Source: Adhaeribacter aerolatus (GTDB taxonomy: Bacteria; Bacteroidota; Bacteroidia; Cytophagales; Hymenobacteraceae). From it: a stretch of DNA of 64,000 nucleotides. The position numbers were made by a program, and so were the translations under genes. Under the pieces are notes generated by a model that had not been told where the DNA came from, searched no databases, and worked only from the letters and a program-made list of their open reading frames with translations. Numbering within the stretch: the stretch's first letter is position 1; each line of letters starts with the position of its first letter. Shown piece after piece: positions 25,650 to 35,164 of this stretch. Location of the stretch: assembly GCF_007991635.1 (NCBI RefSeq), contig NZ_BJYS01000021.1, positions 62,001 to 126,000 of the forward strand, read 5' to 3'.

Positions 25650-26951
25650 ATGATTAGCTGTAAATCCAACAAACTATACCCATTTTTACTAACTCTTCTC
25701 CTTTCTTTTTTTACCGTTTTTTCTTCTTTTGCGCAAGGCGAAGAAGCCTCCGTTAGCAAGGATGGTGTTACCGCCGGGGCTGCTTCCGGTGCGGGTGATG
25801 CCCAGGTGCAGGCAGGTGCGGCTTTGTTTAAGAACAATTGCGCCAGCTGCCACGCATTAAACGAAAAGCTGGTAGGGCCTGCCCTGAAAGATGTGCATAA
25901 AAAACATCCGCTGCCCTGGCTAATCAGTTGGATTCGGAATTCCAGCAAAATGGTGCAGAGCGGCGATAAAGCAGCCGTAGCTATATTCAACGAATATGAC
26001 AAGCAGCAAATGCCAAGCTTTGCTTTGTCTGATGAAGAAATTACTTCTATTGTTAAATATATTGAGGTAGAAAGCGCTACTGCTGCTACCGCGCCTACTG
26101 GTACGCCAGCCAATGATCAGGCAGCTCCTGCTGCCACAGATGGTCCGGGCGGAGCCGGTGCGGGAGATGCCAGCAATTACCTGCACGTTATATTAATAGC
26201 ACTGATTGTGATATTAATTGTAATGGTAATTGTGCTCCTGATTATTGCTAACCTGATGAAAGATTACCTGCGGGGTAAAAAAGATTTAGATGGCAATGAC
26301 CTGGAATTAGTAGATCAGCGTTTCGATTTTTCTAAAGTATATAAATCCAGAGCAGTACAGGTAATTGTGGGTTTGATATTTGTGGTAGTATTAACCGATA
26401 TTGCCATTGAAGAAACGTACGGAGTAGGTTTGCAGCAAGGATACCAGCCGCGCCAACCCATTGCTTTCTCGCATAAATTACACGCCGGCGAACACCAGAT
26501 TGACTGTAACTACTGCCATACCAGTGTTTACAAGAGCCGGAGCGCCAATATTCCGTCGGCTAACATCTGTATGAACTGCCACAGCCAGATTAAGAAAGAA
26601 TCTCCAGAAATCAGAAAAATTTATACGGCCATTGAGAAAAACCGCCCTATTGAATGGGTGCGGGTGCATAACCTGCCTGACTTAGCTTACTTTAACCACT
26701 CGCAGCACACCAAAGTGGGCGGCATTGAGTGCCAGACCTGCCACGGCCCAATCGAAACCATGGATGTAGTTTATCAATTCTCGCCATTAACCATGGGCTG
26801 GTGTATTAACTGCCACCGGGAGCAACCCCTAAATACCGAAGGTAATAAGTACTACGATAACCTGGTAAAAATACATGACGAAGTAAATAAAGGCGCAGCC
26901 TTTACTGTGTCATCAAATGGCGGTACCGAGTGCTCTAAGTGCCATTACTAA
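25650..26951 (+). CDS. actA: Alternative complex III subunit A, multiheme cytochrome c
   Basis: A 433-residue protein. After a signal peptide (to SSFAQ, about 28) comes a monoheme cytochrome c domain (CASCH, C64-H68, with a distal Met in QQMPSF). Two membrane helices follow at about 178-205 and 232-250, then a pentaheme domain with CNYCH (C286), CMNCH, CQTCH, CINCH and CSKCH (C428) near the C-terminus. It takes electrons from the Fe-S subunit ActB and passes them toward the oxidase. Six heme motifs in total: the pentaheme part is the ACIII core, and the N-terminal cytochrome is an added electron port. First gene of the operon. Confidence 0.95.
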   Translation: MISCKSNKLYPFLLTLLLSFFTVFSSFAQGEEASVSKDGVTAGAASGAGDAQVQAGAALFKNNCASCHALNEKLVGPALKDVHKKHPLPWLISWIRNSSKMVQSGDKAAVAIFNEYDKQQMPSFALSDEEITSIVKYIEVESATAATAPTGTPANDQAAPAATDGPGGAGAGDASNYLHVILIALIVILIVMVIVLLIIANLMKDYLRGKKDLDGNDLELVDQRFDFSKVYKSRAVQVIVGLIFVVVLTDIAIEETYGVGLQQGYQPRQPIAFSHKLHAGEHQIDCNYCHTSVYKSRSANIPSANICMNCHSQIKKESPEIRKIYTAIEKNRPIEWVRVHNLPDLAYFNHSQHTKVGGIECQTCHGPIETMDVVYQFSPLTMGWCINCHREQPLNTEGNKYYDNLVKIHDEVNKGAAFTVSSNGGTECSKCHY

Positions 26952-26990
26952 TATTATTTTCCAAAAGCATCTGAGTTTTCTATCCATAAT

Positions 26991-29900
26991 ATGCAAGAAA
27001 AAATTAAATACTGGAAAGGGCTGGAAGAGCTCGAAAACACTCCGGAATTTGTAAGAAATTCACAAAATGAATTTGCGGAGTTCCTGCCGGTAAAAGATAA
27101 AAGTAGTTCAGGCAAAAATGCTGAAGTTGCACCGCGCCGCGATTTTCTTAAGTTATTAGGATTTAGTGTGGCGGCGGCTACGCTGGCATCTTGCGAGGCA
27201 CCGGTCAGAAAAGCAATCCCTTATTTAAACAAGCCTGAAGAAATAGAGCCGGGTATTGCTAACTGGTATGCCTCTACTTATTTCACCGACGGCGATTATA
27301 ACAGTATTTTAGTAAAAACCCGGGAAGGTCGGCCCATTAAAATTGAAGGCAATCCGCTTTCTAGCCTGACCCGGGGCGGTTTAAGCCCCAGAGGCCAGGC
27401 CACGGTGCTGAGCCTTTACGATACTACCCGCCTGCCAAACCCGGTAACCAAAAGAGGCGAAAAACACATTGATGCCGAGTGGGAGCAGATAGACCAGGAA
27501 ATCAGAACTAAATTAGGACAGGTAAATGGGAAAGTGGCATTGGTATCCACTACCATCATCAGCCCATCCACCAAACAGGTAATCCGGGAGTTCGGTGCCA
27601 AATATCCTTCATTCGAGCACTTTGTTTACGATCCGTATTCGGTTTCGGGCTTGTTAAAAGCCAATGGCGGCACTATTCCGGGTTATGATTTCAGCAAAGC
27701 CAAAACCATTGTTAGTTTCGGTGCTGACTTTTTAGGGGCATGGTTAAGCCAGGTAGAATTTGCCAAACAATATATTACCAACCGTAAGGTAACCAAAGAT
27801 AATCCTAATATGTCGCGGCATTACCAGTTTGAGGCTACTTTAAGCTTAACTGGCGCCAATGCCGATGTACGGGTACCCATTAAACCTTCTGAGGAAGGAG
27901 TAGCGGTAGCCGCTTTATATAACCGCATAGCCCAGGGAACCGGCGGCCAGGTATTAAATACCCCAGCTTTTGCGCAAACCAAACAACTAGATGCAGCGGC
28001 TAAAGAGTTATTAGCTAACCGGGGTGCAGCCTTAGTGGTATCCGGTTCTAACGATGTGGCGGTACAGACTTTGGTACGCGATATAAACCGCATGTTGGGT
28101 AGCGAAGGCACTACCATTAACACCGCCGCTCCTATCTACACCAAACAGGGTGATGATACCCAAATGATCCGCTTCATTAACGAAATGAATGCCGGAACGG
28201 TAGGCGCGGTAATATTTTATAATGCTAACCCGGTTTACAACCACCCGCTGGCCGATAAAGTAGTAAGTGGTCTGAAGAAAGTAGGCGTAAAAATATCTTT
28301 CGCCGACCGGATTGACGAAACCGCTGTGCTGGCCGATTACATTACTCCGGATCATCATCCCCTGGAATCCTGGAATGATTTTGAACCGAGAAGAGGTTAC
28401 CTGAGCTTAGCGCAGCCAACCATATCGCCGCTGTTCAAAACCCGTCAGGCGCAGGATAGCTTATTAGCCTGGAGCGGTAATAATACTTCTTATTATGATT
28501 ACCTGCGTAACCACTGGCGTGCCAACTTTGCCAAAGGTGGCGATTTTAATGCCGCTTGGGATAAAGCTGTACACGATGGCGTTTTAGAAGGCGTAACATC
28601 GGCCGGCCAAACTACCACGGCTACCGTAGCTCCTATGACTATGGCGGCGGCCGCAGTGGCTATTAACCAAACCGCCCGCAACAGTAAAGGCATAGAACTG
28701 GCTATTTACCAGAAATCTTCTATTGGTTCCGGTGTAGAAGCCAATAACCCTTGGCTACAGGAACTTTCGGATCCCATTTCCAGAGCTACCTGGGATAACT
28801 ATTTAGCTATTCCGCGTTCTCTGGCTAAAGAAATGGATATTCAGCAGAACGATCTAATACGTGTAACAGCCGGCAACGGTAAAACTATAGAACTGCCGGC
28901 TTTAATCCAGCCGGGGCAGGCCCGTGGCACCGTTGCTATTGCGGTGGGTTATGGCCGTACCCATGCCGGACCGGTTGCGAACCTGGTTGGTGTTAACGTT
29001 TATCCTTTGGCAGCAACTAACCAGAATGGTGTGCTGTACATCAACAGCGTTAAGTTAGAAAAAACCGGCGCAGAGAAAGTAATTGCCCAGACCCAAACGC
29101 ACCACACCATTATGGACCGTAATGTAGTGCAGGAGGCTTCTCTGGATGCTTACCGGAAAAATCCGAAAGAAGTAACCGAATACATAAAAGTGGCTACGCC
29201 GGACGGGCCGCAATCGCCATCGAAGGTTTCGTTGTGGTACGATTACGAGTACAAGAACCACCATTGGGGAATGGTTATTGACCTGAACTCTTGTATTGGT
29301 TGCGGTAGCTGCGTAGTAGGTTGTGCTTCTGAAAATAATACCCCAATTGTGGGTAAGCAGGAAGTGTTAAACCGTCGAGAAATGTTCTGGATGCGCATCG
29401 ACCGCTATTATAGCAGCGATACCCATAAAGATACTTCTAACCTGGGTACCATAGAAACTTACCAGGCCATGGAAGAGCCTTCCGAAAATCCGCAGGTAAT
29501 ATTCCAGCCCATGCTGTGCCAGCACTGTAACCACGCTCCTTGCGAAACAGTTTGTCCGGTACTGGCTACTACCCACAGCAGCGAGGGCTTAAACCAAATG
29601 ACTTACAACCGGTGCGTAGGGACCCGTTATTGCGCCAACAACTGTCCGTACAAAGTGCGTCGTTTCAACTGGTTTGCTTACTACGATAATGAGAAGTTTG
29701 CTGCCCAAAACTACCAGATGAACTCGGATTTAGGCCGGATGGTGTTAAATCCGGATGTAACAGTACGCGCCCGGGGAGTAATTGAAAAATGTTCTTTCTG
29801 TGTGCAGCGGATCCAAGCCGGTAAGCTGGAGGCGAAAAAAGAGAAGCGTCGTCCGAAAGACGGTGAGATCGTAACCGCCTGTGCGCAGTCTTGCCCAACC

Positions 29901-30071
29901 AACGCCATTATATTCGGAGATATGAAAGATCCGAACAGCCAGGTATCGCAAATACTGCGTCGGGAAGATGGCGAACGTGCTTTCCACGTACTGGAAGAAC
30001 TCAATGTGCAACCGAATGTAACGTATCTGACCAAAATCAGAAACAATAACCTGACGACAACTAACGCTTAA
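26991..30071 (+). CDS. actB: Alternative complex III subunit B, Fe-S/molybdopterin-like protein
   Basis: A 1026-residue fusion. The N-terminus carries a twin-arginine-type signal (RRDFLKLLGFSVAAATLASC, about 48-67, ending in a lipobox-like ASC). The middle part (about 80-740) resembles molybdopterin oxidoreductases; family members in ACIII are known to lack the cofactor. The C-terminal part (about 760-1000) carries four Fe-S sites: CIGCGSCVVGC, CQHCNHAPCETVC, CVGTRYCANNC and CSFC with CAQSC. The CxxT form in the third marks a [3Fe-4S] cluster. It wires quinol oxidation in ActC/ActF to the hemes of ActA. Confidence 0.95.
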   Translation: MQEKIKYWKGLEELENTPEFVRNSQNEFAEFLPVKDKSSSGKNAEVAPRRDFLKLLGFSVAAATLASCEAPVRKAIPYLNKPEEIEPGIANWYASTYFTDGDYNSILVKTREGRPIKIEGNPLSSLTRGGLSPRGQATVLSLYDTTRLPNPVTKRGEKHIDAEWEQIDQEIRTKLGQVNGKVALVSTTIISPSTKQVIREFGAKYPSFEHFVYDPYSVSGLLKANGGTIPGYDFSKAKTIVSFGADFLGAWLSQVEFAKQYITNRKVTKDNPNMSRHYQFEATLSLTGANADVRVPIKPSEEGVAVAALYNRIAQGTGGQVLNTPAFAQTKQLDAAAKELLANRGAALVVSGSNDVAVQTLVRDINRMLGSEGTTINTAAPIYTKQGDDTQMIRFINEMNAGTVGAVIFYNANPVYNHPLADKVVSGLKKVGVKISFADRIDETAVLADYITPDHHPLESWNDFEPRRGYLSLAQPTISPLFKTRQAQDSLLAWSGNNTSYYDYLRNHWRANFAKGGDFNAAWDKAVHDGVLEGVTSAGQTTTATVAPMTMAAAAVAINQTARNSKGIELAIYQKSSIGSGVEANNPWLQELSDPISRATWDNYLAIPRSLAKEMDIQQNDLIRVTAGNGKTIELPALIQPGQARGTVAIAVGYGRTHAGPVANLVGVNVYPLAATNQNGVLYINSVKLEKTGAEKVIAQTQTHHTIMDRNVVQEASLDAYRKNPKEVTEYIKVATPDGPQSPSKVSLWYDYEYKNHHWGMVIDLNSCIGCGSCVVGCASENNTPIVGKQEVLNRREMFWMRIDRYYSSDTHKDTSNLGTIETYQAMEEPSENPQVIFQPMLCQHCNHAPCETVCPVLATTHSSEGLNQMTYNRCVGTRYCANNCPYKVRRFNWFAYYDNEKFAAQNYQMNSDLGRMVLNPDVTVRARGVIEKCSFCVQRIQAGKLEAKKEKRRPKDGEIVTACAQSCPTNAIIFGDMKDPNSQVSQILRREDGERAFHVLEELNVQPNVTYLTKIRNNNLTTTNA

Positions 30072-30103
30072 AGGCTGATATAAATTTAAATTAAGAATAA
30101 AAT

Positions 30104-31525
30104 ATGCAACATGTATCTCCGGTAAGAGAACCTTTAGTAACAGGAGGGAAAACCTACCACGACATCACCAATGATGTCAGCCGGCAAGTTGAGGCAAAGC
30201 CGAATATCCGGTGGGCCATTGCGCTAGCGGTTGCGCTTTTCTTTCTGGGCATTTTTATATATTCTGTTTACCGCACCCTGTGGTTTGGTATAGGGGAGTG
30301 GGGTTTAAATAAAACCGTAAACTGGGCCTGGGACATTACCAATTTCGTGTGGTGGGTAGGTATCGGTCACGCGGGTACCCTCATCTCGGCTATTCTTTTG
30401 CTTTTCCGCCAAAAATGGAGAAGCTCTATCAACCGCGCGGCCGAAGCGATGACGATTTTTGCGGTAATCTGCGCGGCCATGTTCCCGGTATTGCACATGG
30501 GCCGCCCCTGGTTAGCCTATTGGGTACTGCCATTACCAAATACCTTTGGTTCGCTGTGGGTGAACTTTAACTCCCCGCTGTTATGGGACGTATTTGCGAT
30601 TAGTACATATTTTTCGGTATCGTTAGTATTCTGGTACTTAGGTTTGATTCCGGATTTTGCAACCATCCGCGACCGGGCTACCGGACCAATTGCCCGCCGG
30701 GCTTATGCGTTGTTGAGCTTCGGCTGGACCGGTTCTGCCAAACATTGGTCACGTTACGAAACCGTATCTTTAATCCTGGCTGGTGTTTCAACGCCACTCG
30801 TACTTTCAGTACACACCATTGTATCTATGGACTTTGCTACTTCGGTAATTCCGGGTTGGCACACCACCATCTTCCCTCCTTATTTTGTGGCCGGGGCAAT
30901 TTTCTCCGGATTTGCGATGGTACTAACCCTGATGCTGATTACCCGCGATGTATTCTACCTGAAAGATTATATTACTTTGGAGCATATTGAGTCGATGAAC
31001 AAGGTTATTATCTTAACTGGTTCTATCGTTGGGGTGGCTTATATTACTGAGTTCTTTATTGCCTGGTATTCCGGCGTAGAGTATGAGCAATACGCTTTTA
31101 TTAACCGGGCAACCGGTCCTTACTGGTGGGCTTATTGGTCTATGATGACGTGTAACGTAATTACCCCGCAACTTTTCTGGTTCCGCAAAATCAGAAGAAG
31201 CGTTGTCGCTACTTTTATTATCTCCATCTTCGTAAATATTGGTATGTGGTTCGAGCGTTTTGTAATTATTGTTACTTCGCTGCACCGCGACTTCCTGCCA
31301 TCAAGCTGGGCTATGTTCACTCCATCCATCATAGATGTGGGTATTTACGTGGGAACCCTGGGCTTATTCTTCACCTTGTTCTTACTATTTGCCAAATATT
31401 TCCCGGTAATTAACATGTTTGAAGTAAAAACCATTCTGAAATCTTCATCAGGCGTTCAGCATTCTCATGCGCCAGAAACAATGCACGCACATTCACCAAA
31501 CAATCAAGCGCACCATGACAAATAA
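30104..31525 (+). CDS. actC: Alternative complex III subunit C (NrfD-like quinol-oxidising membrane protein)
   Basis: A 473-residue integral membrane protein with about ten transmembrane helices and the NrfD/PsrC fold features ([25 protein letters not shown], and a long conserved helix with [11 protein letters not shown]). It binds menaquinol near the membrane surface and feeds the ActB [3Fe-4S] cluster. The C-terminus is His-rich ([20 protein letters not shown]). Its stop overlaps the actD start by 11 bp. Confidence 0.94.
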   Translation: MQHVSPVREPLVTGGKTYHDITNDVSRQVEAKPNIRWAIALAVALFFLGIFIYSVYRTLWFGIGEWGLNKTVNWAWDITNFVWWVGIGHAGTLISAILLLFRQKWRSSINRAAEAMTIFAVICAAMFPVLHMGRPWLAYWVLPLPNTFGSLWVNFNSPLLWDVFAISTYFSVSLVFWYLGLIPDFATIRDRATGPIARRAYALLSFGWTGSAKHWSRYETVSLILAGVSTPLVLSVHTIVSMDFATSVIPGWHTTIFPPYFVAGAIFSGFAMVLTLMLITRDVFYLKDYITLEHIESMNKVIILTGSIVGVAYITEFFIAWYSGVEYEQYAFINRATGPYWWAYWSMMTCNVITPQLFWFRKIRRSVVATFIISIFVNIGMWFERFVIIVTSLHRDFLPSSWAMFTPSIIDVGIYVGTLGLFFTLFLLFAKYFPVINMFEVKTILKSSSGVQHSHAPETMHAHSPNNQAHHDK

Positions 31526-32042
31526 GAAATACATTCTCGGCGTTTATGAGGATGAAGATGTTCTGCTTCATGCCATTGAAAATATACGGGCAGCCGGCAC
31601 GAAAATATATACTGTTTTTTCGCCTTACCCGGTGCACGGTATAGATGATGCTTTAGGAATAGAGCGTTCCCGCTTGCCAATTGCCGCTTTCCTGTACGGA
31701 TTAACCGGGCTTGCTTTCGCCCTTTGGATGCAGATTTACATGCTGGGCTTTGACTGGCCAATGATTATTGGCGGTAAACCCCACATTGCCTTGCCGGCTT
31801 TTATTCCGGTAAGCTTTGAGTTAACGGTTTTATTTACCGCGCACGGCATGGTAATTACTTTCCTGATTATTTCGGGCCTTTATCCTAAACTAAAAGTGCC
31901 GGTTATGGATGTGCGGTCTACGGATGATAAATTTATTATGGCAATTGAAGTAAAAGAAGGTGTAACAGATGTAAACCAACTGAATACCCTTCTGCGAAAC
32001 AATGGTGCCATTGAAGTTAACGAGAAGGAGGTAACCAAATAA
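31515..32042 (+). CDS. actD: Alternative complex III subunit D (DUF3341)
   Basis: A 175-residue protein. The ATG at 31515 ([18 protein letters not shown]) is chosen over the upstream frame because it gives the usual DUF3341 N-terminus. It has a cytoplasmic alpha/beta domain with two central membrane helices ([20 protein letters not shown] and the second after SFELTVLF). It is a structural subunit of ACIII. It overlaps actC by 11 bp and shares one base with actE. Confidence 0.92.
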   Translation: MTNKKYILGVYEDEDVLLHAIENIRAAGTKIYTVFSPYPVHGIDDALGIERSRLPIAAFLYGLTGLAFALWMQIYMLGFDWPMIIGGKPHIALPAFIPVSFELTVLFTAHGMVITFLIISGLYPKLKVPVMDVRSTDDKFIMAIEVKEGVTDVNQLNTLLRNNGAIEVNEKEVTK

Positions 32043-32776
32043 TGAATAATTTATTAAAAATTGGCGTAGCCACTTCTTCTCTGTTTTTTGCTTCGGTCCT
32101 AATGTTTTCCTGTTCACCCGGACCAAATGATACCGGAACGGAATACGCGCCGCAGATGTACGATGATCCGGCCTACAATCCTTTAAAACAAAACGAATCG
32201 AATGTATTAAACCCAGGTGGTTTAAATATGCGGGTTCCGGCGCAAGGGTCCATAGCCAGGGGAAAATTAACTTTCTACAATCACATCCCTAAGGATAGTG
32301 TAGATTTAGCAGCTGTCAGATTAAAGAATCCGTTAAGAGCAACCGAAGCAAACTTGGCCGATGGTGAGGTGTTGTACGTGCGCTTTTGCGCGCCTTGCCA
32401 CGGAGCAGAAGGAGCCGGAGATGGTTTAGTAGGTAAAAAATTCTTAGGAGTAGCCAACCTGACACAGGACCGGCTGAAAACCGTGCCGCTTGGGCATATT
32501 TATCATGTGATTACCAACGGCCGGGGCCGGATGATGCCGCACGGCACCCAGTTAAACCCGGAAGAACGCTGGAAAATATCTATGTACATACGTACTGGTT
32601 TGCAGGGAGTAGGACAACCCGAAACGGATCCGGCTACAGAAGATGTAAAAAACATCGACACCCAAGGGGCCTCTACTGATGTAAATACCAACCCGGTAAC
32701 CGGCACCAATAATCCATCCGGAGGTGCTACCGAAAATGCCGGTGCAACAAAACAAACTAACGCTCAGGAAGAATAA
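32042..32776 (+). CDS. actE: Alternative complex III subunit E, monoheme cytochrome c lipoprotein
   Basis: A 244-residue lipoprotein (lipobox MFSC, Cys22) with one class I cytochrome c domain: CAPCH (C116-H120) and a distal Met in RMMPHG (about 164). The C-terminal 40 residues are Thr/Asn/Gly-rich and disordered. It accepts electrons from ActA and hands them to the oxidase. Coupled to actD by a one-base overlap (TAATG). Confidence 0.93.
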   Translation: MNNLLKIGVATSSLFFASVLMFSCSPGPNDTGTEYAPQMYDDPAYNPLKQNESNVLNPGGLNMRVPAQGSIARGKLTFYNHIPKDSVDLAAVRLKNPLRATEANLADGEVLYVRFCAPCHGAEGAGDGLVGKKFLGVANLTQDRLKTVPLGHIYHVITNGRGRMMPHGTQLNPEERWKISMYIRTGLQGVGQPETDPATEDVKNIDTQGASTDVNTNPVTGTNNPSGGATENAGATKQTNAQEE

Positions 32777-32788
32777 TTTTAACCGATA

Positions 32789-34066
32789 ATGATAGAAGAA
32801 AGACTAAGTATCTCTAAAAGAACCAGCAACCGGTTCTTATTTATGATAGGGTTAGGTCTGGTATTGATGATTGTGGGAATATTTATTACCATGAACAGTA
32901 CCGGCCACCATGGAGGCGGACATGGCGAAGAAGCCGCCGCTGCGGCCGAAGGCGGTCACCATGCTATTACCTGGGTTAATCGCTTGTTTTCCAATTTATG
33001 GCTGAATAATGTTTACTTTATCGGTATAGCAGTAATCGGTTTGTTTTTTACGGCCGTTCAGTATGTAGCTTATGCGGGTTGGTCGGTTCCCATCAAACGT
33101 ATTCTGGAGGCATTATCTGCATATTTACCCATAGGAGGTATATTATTATTGGTTGTATTTTTGATTGGGAAACACCAGTTATTTCACTGGACCGATGAAA
33201 CCCTTTATATCAAAGATAATGCTAATTACGATCCTATCCTGGCCGGCAAGCAGGCCTTTTTAAATGAGCCTTTTTACCTGATCCGGATGGTTATTTTTGT
33301 GGGGGCCTGGATCTTTTTTGATTGGTGGCTGCGCAAGCAATCTATTGGCGAGGATTTGAATGGTGGATTGGAATATTACCACAAAAGCATTCGTATTTCT
33401 GCTATATTTTTAGTTGTTTTTGGTGTAACTTCCTCCATGTCGGCTTGGGATTGGGTTATGACCATAGATAGCCATTGGTTTAGTACTTTGTTTGCCTGGT
33501 ATGTATTCTCCAGTTGGTTTGTGGCGGGGTTAGCAGCTACTACCTTAACTGCTATTTACCTGAAGCAAGCCGGTTATTTAAAAGTTTTAAATTCGAACCA
33601 CTTGCATGATTTAGGTAAATTTGTGTTTGGTTTCAGCATCTTCTGGACTTACCTGTGGTTCTCACAATTCATGCTTTACTGGTATGCGAACTTACCCGAA
33701 GAGGTTGTCTATTTTCAGGAGCGTTTCCATGGTTATGATGGCCATTATACCTGGATAATGTTTGCCATACTATTCCTGAATTTTGTTTTCCCTATCCTTT
33801 TACTGATGACCCGGGATGCCAAAAGACAAATGATCATGTTAAAAATTGTTTGTTTTGTAGTGTTGTTTGGTCATTGGTTAGACTTTTACCAGATGGTAAT
33901 GCCGGGTACGTTGCGAGGTGAGAGCGGCTTTGGGTTTATAGAATTAGGTACCTTACTATTTTTTACAGGTATATTCTTAACCGTCTTTACCAGAAAATTG
34001 GCGAGTGCTTCTTTAGTGCCGGTAAACCATCCGTTTTTGGAAGAAGCTGTTCACCATCACGTTTAA
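32789..34066 (+). CDS. actF: Alternative complex III subunit F
   Basis: A 425-residue membrane protein with about ten helices, related to ActC (NrfD superfamily) but without quinol-site conservation that I can judge by eye. A His/Gly-rich loop (HHGGGHGEE) follows helix 1. Position between actE and cox2, and motifs such as SSMSAWDWVMTIDSHWFST, are typical of ActF. It probably stabilises the complex and may help proton movement. Confidence 0.92.
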   Translation: MIEERLSISKRTSNRFLFMIGLGLVLMIVGIFITMNSTGHHGGGHGEEAAAAAEGGHHAITWVNRLFSNLWLNNVYFIGIAVIGLFFTAVQYVAYAGWSVPIKRILEALSAYLPIGGILLLVVFLIGKHQLFHWTDETLYIKDNANYDPILAGKQAFLNEPFYLIRMVIFVGAWIFFDWWLRKQSIGEDLNGGLEYYHKSIRISAIFLVVFGVTSSMSAWDWVMTIDSHWFSTLFAWYVFSSWFVAGLAATTLTAIYLKQAGYLKVLNSNHLHDLGKFVFGFSIFWTYLWFSQFMLYWYANLPEEVVYFQERFHGYDGHYTWIMFAILFLNFVFPILLLMTRDAKRQMIMLKIVCFVVLFGHWLDFYQMVMPGTLRGESGFGFIELGTLLFFTGIFLTVFTRKLASASLVPVNHPFLEEAVHHHV

Positions 34067-34084
34067 CCTGATTATATAAAAATA

Positions 34085-35146
34085 ATGATTACACTCGCAA
34101 TATTACTAGTACTTGCTCTTCTAGGAGTTGTCCTTTATTTACTTTTCCGGATTCAGATTTTCAGTTCGGTATTCCGGGGAAGCTACGCCAAAAGAGTTGG
34201 CACCAGTAACCGGATTAACGCTATGCTCTTCCTGGCGTTTCTGATAATAGGCGGTACTGCATTCTTCTGGTCTTTTGCAGACTCCATGGACGATTTTATG
34301 GTGCCGATTGCCTCGGTACATGCTGCCTGGATCGAAGAAATGTTTTGGACAACGATGGTAATTCTGGGAATCGTATTTGTACTGACCCATGTTCTTTTAT
34401 TTTGGTATTCTTACCGGTACCAGTACAAGGCCGACAAAAAGGCCTATTACTATCCTCATAACAACATGTTGGAAGTAGTCTGGACTATAATTCCGGCAGT
34501 AGTAATGGCGCTGTTAGTTTTTTCCGGCTGGAAGGCCTGGACTAAAATTACTAATCCGGCACCGGCTGACGCAGTAGTAGTAGAAATTGTTGGAAAACAG
34601 TTTAACTGGTTATATCGTTATCCGGGTAAAGACAATATATTAGGAGTAGCTAAACACACTTTAATTGATGCCACCAACGAATTAGGAATTGATTTATCTG
34701 ATCCCAAAGCGCAGGATGATTTATTCTTCTCCAGCGGTGATATTCATATCCCTAAAGGAAAGCCGGTTTTATTCCGCATACGTTCCCGCGATGTAACCCA
34801 TGATGTTTACCAACCTAATTTCCGGATTCAAATGCACGCGGTACCAGGAATGCCAACCAAGTTCTGGTTTGTACCTACCAAGACTACTGCCGAAATGGCC
34901 ACGGAGACGGGCAATCCTGATTTTAAATACGAAATTGTTTGTAACCAGATTTGTGGCCGCGGCCACTTTGCTATGCGGGCTACTTTAGTTGTAGATGAGC
35001 CGGAAGATTATGAAAAATGGTTGTCGGAGCAAAAAAGCTTCGCAGAACAGAACCCGGAATTATTGGAAAAAATGCAAGCCAACGCAGCTCCGGTAATTCC
35101 TGCGAAAGAGGAGACTAAACCAGTAGCAGAAAAAGCAGCTTTATAA
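34085..35146 (+). CDS. coxB: Cytochrome c oxidase subunit II
   Basis: A 353-residue protein with two or three membrane helices in the N-terminal 150 residues, then a cupredoxin domain holding the CuA site: H239 (VTHDVYQP), C286, C290, H294 and M297 (CNQICGRGHFAM). No heme c domain is fused, so it receives electrons from a separate cytochrome. The C-terminus is Ala/Glu/Lys-rich. It follows actF by 18 bp, consistent with an ACIII-oxidase supercomplex. Confidence 0.95.
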   Translation: MITLAILLVLALLGVVLYLLFRIQIFSSVFRGSYAKRVGTSNRINAMLFLAFLIIGGTAFFWSFADSMDDFMVPIASVHAAWIEEMFWTTMVILGIVFVLTHVLLFWYSYRYQYKADKKAYYYPHNNMLEVVWTIIPAVVMALLVFSGWKAWTKITNPAPADAVVVEIVGKQFNWLYRYPGKDNILGVAKHTLIDATNELGIDLSDPKAQDDLFFSSGDIHIPKGKPVLFRIRSRDVTHDVYQPNFRIQMHAVPGMPTKFWFVPTKTTAEMATETGNPDFKYEIVCNQICGRGHFAMRATLVVDEPEDYEKWLSEQKSFAEQNPELLEKMQANAAPVIPAKEETKPVAEKAAL

Positions 35147-35164
35147 TATTAAAATATTCTTTTT

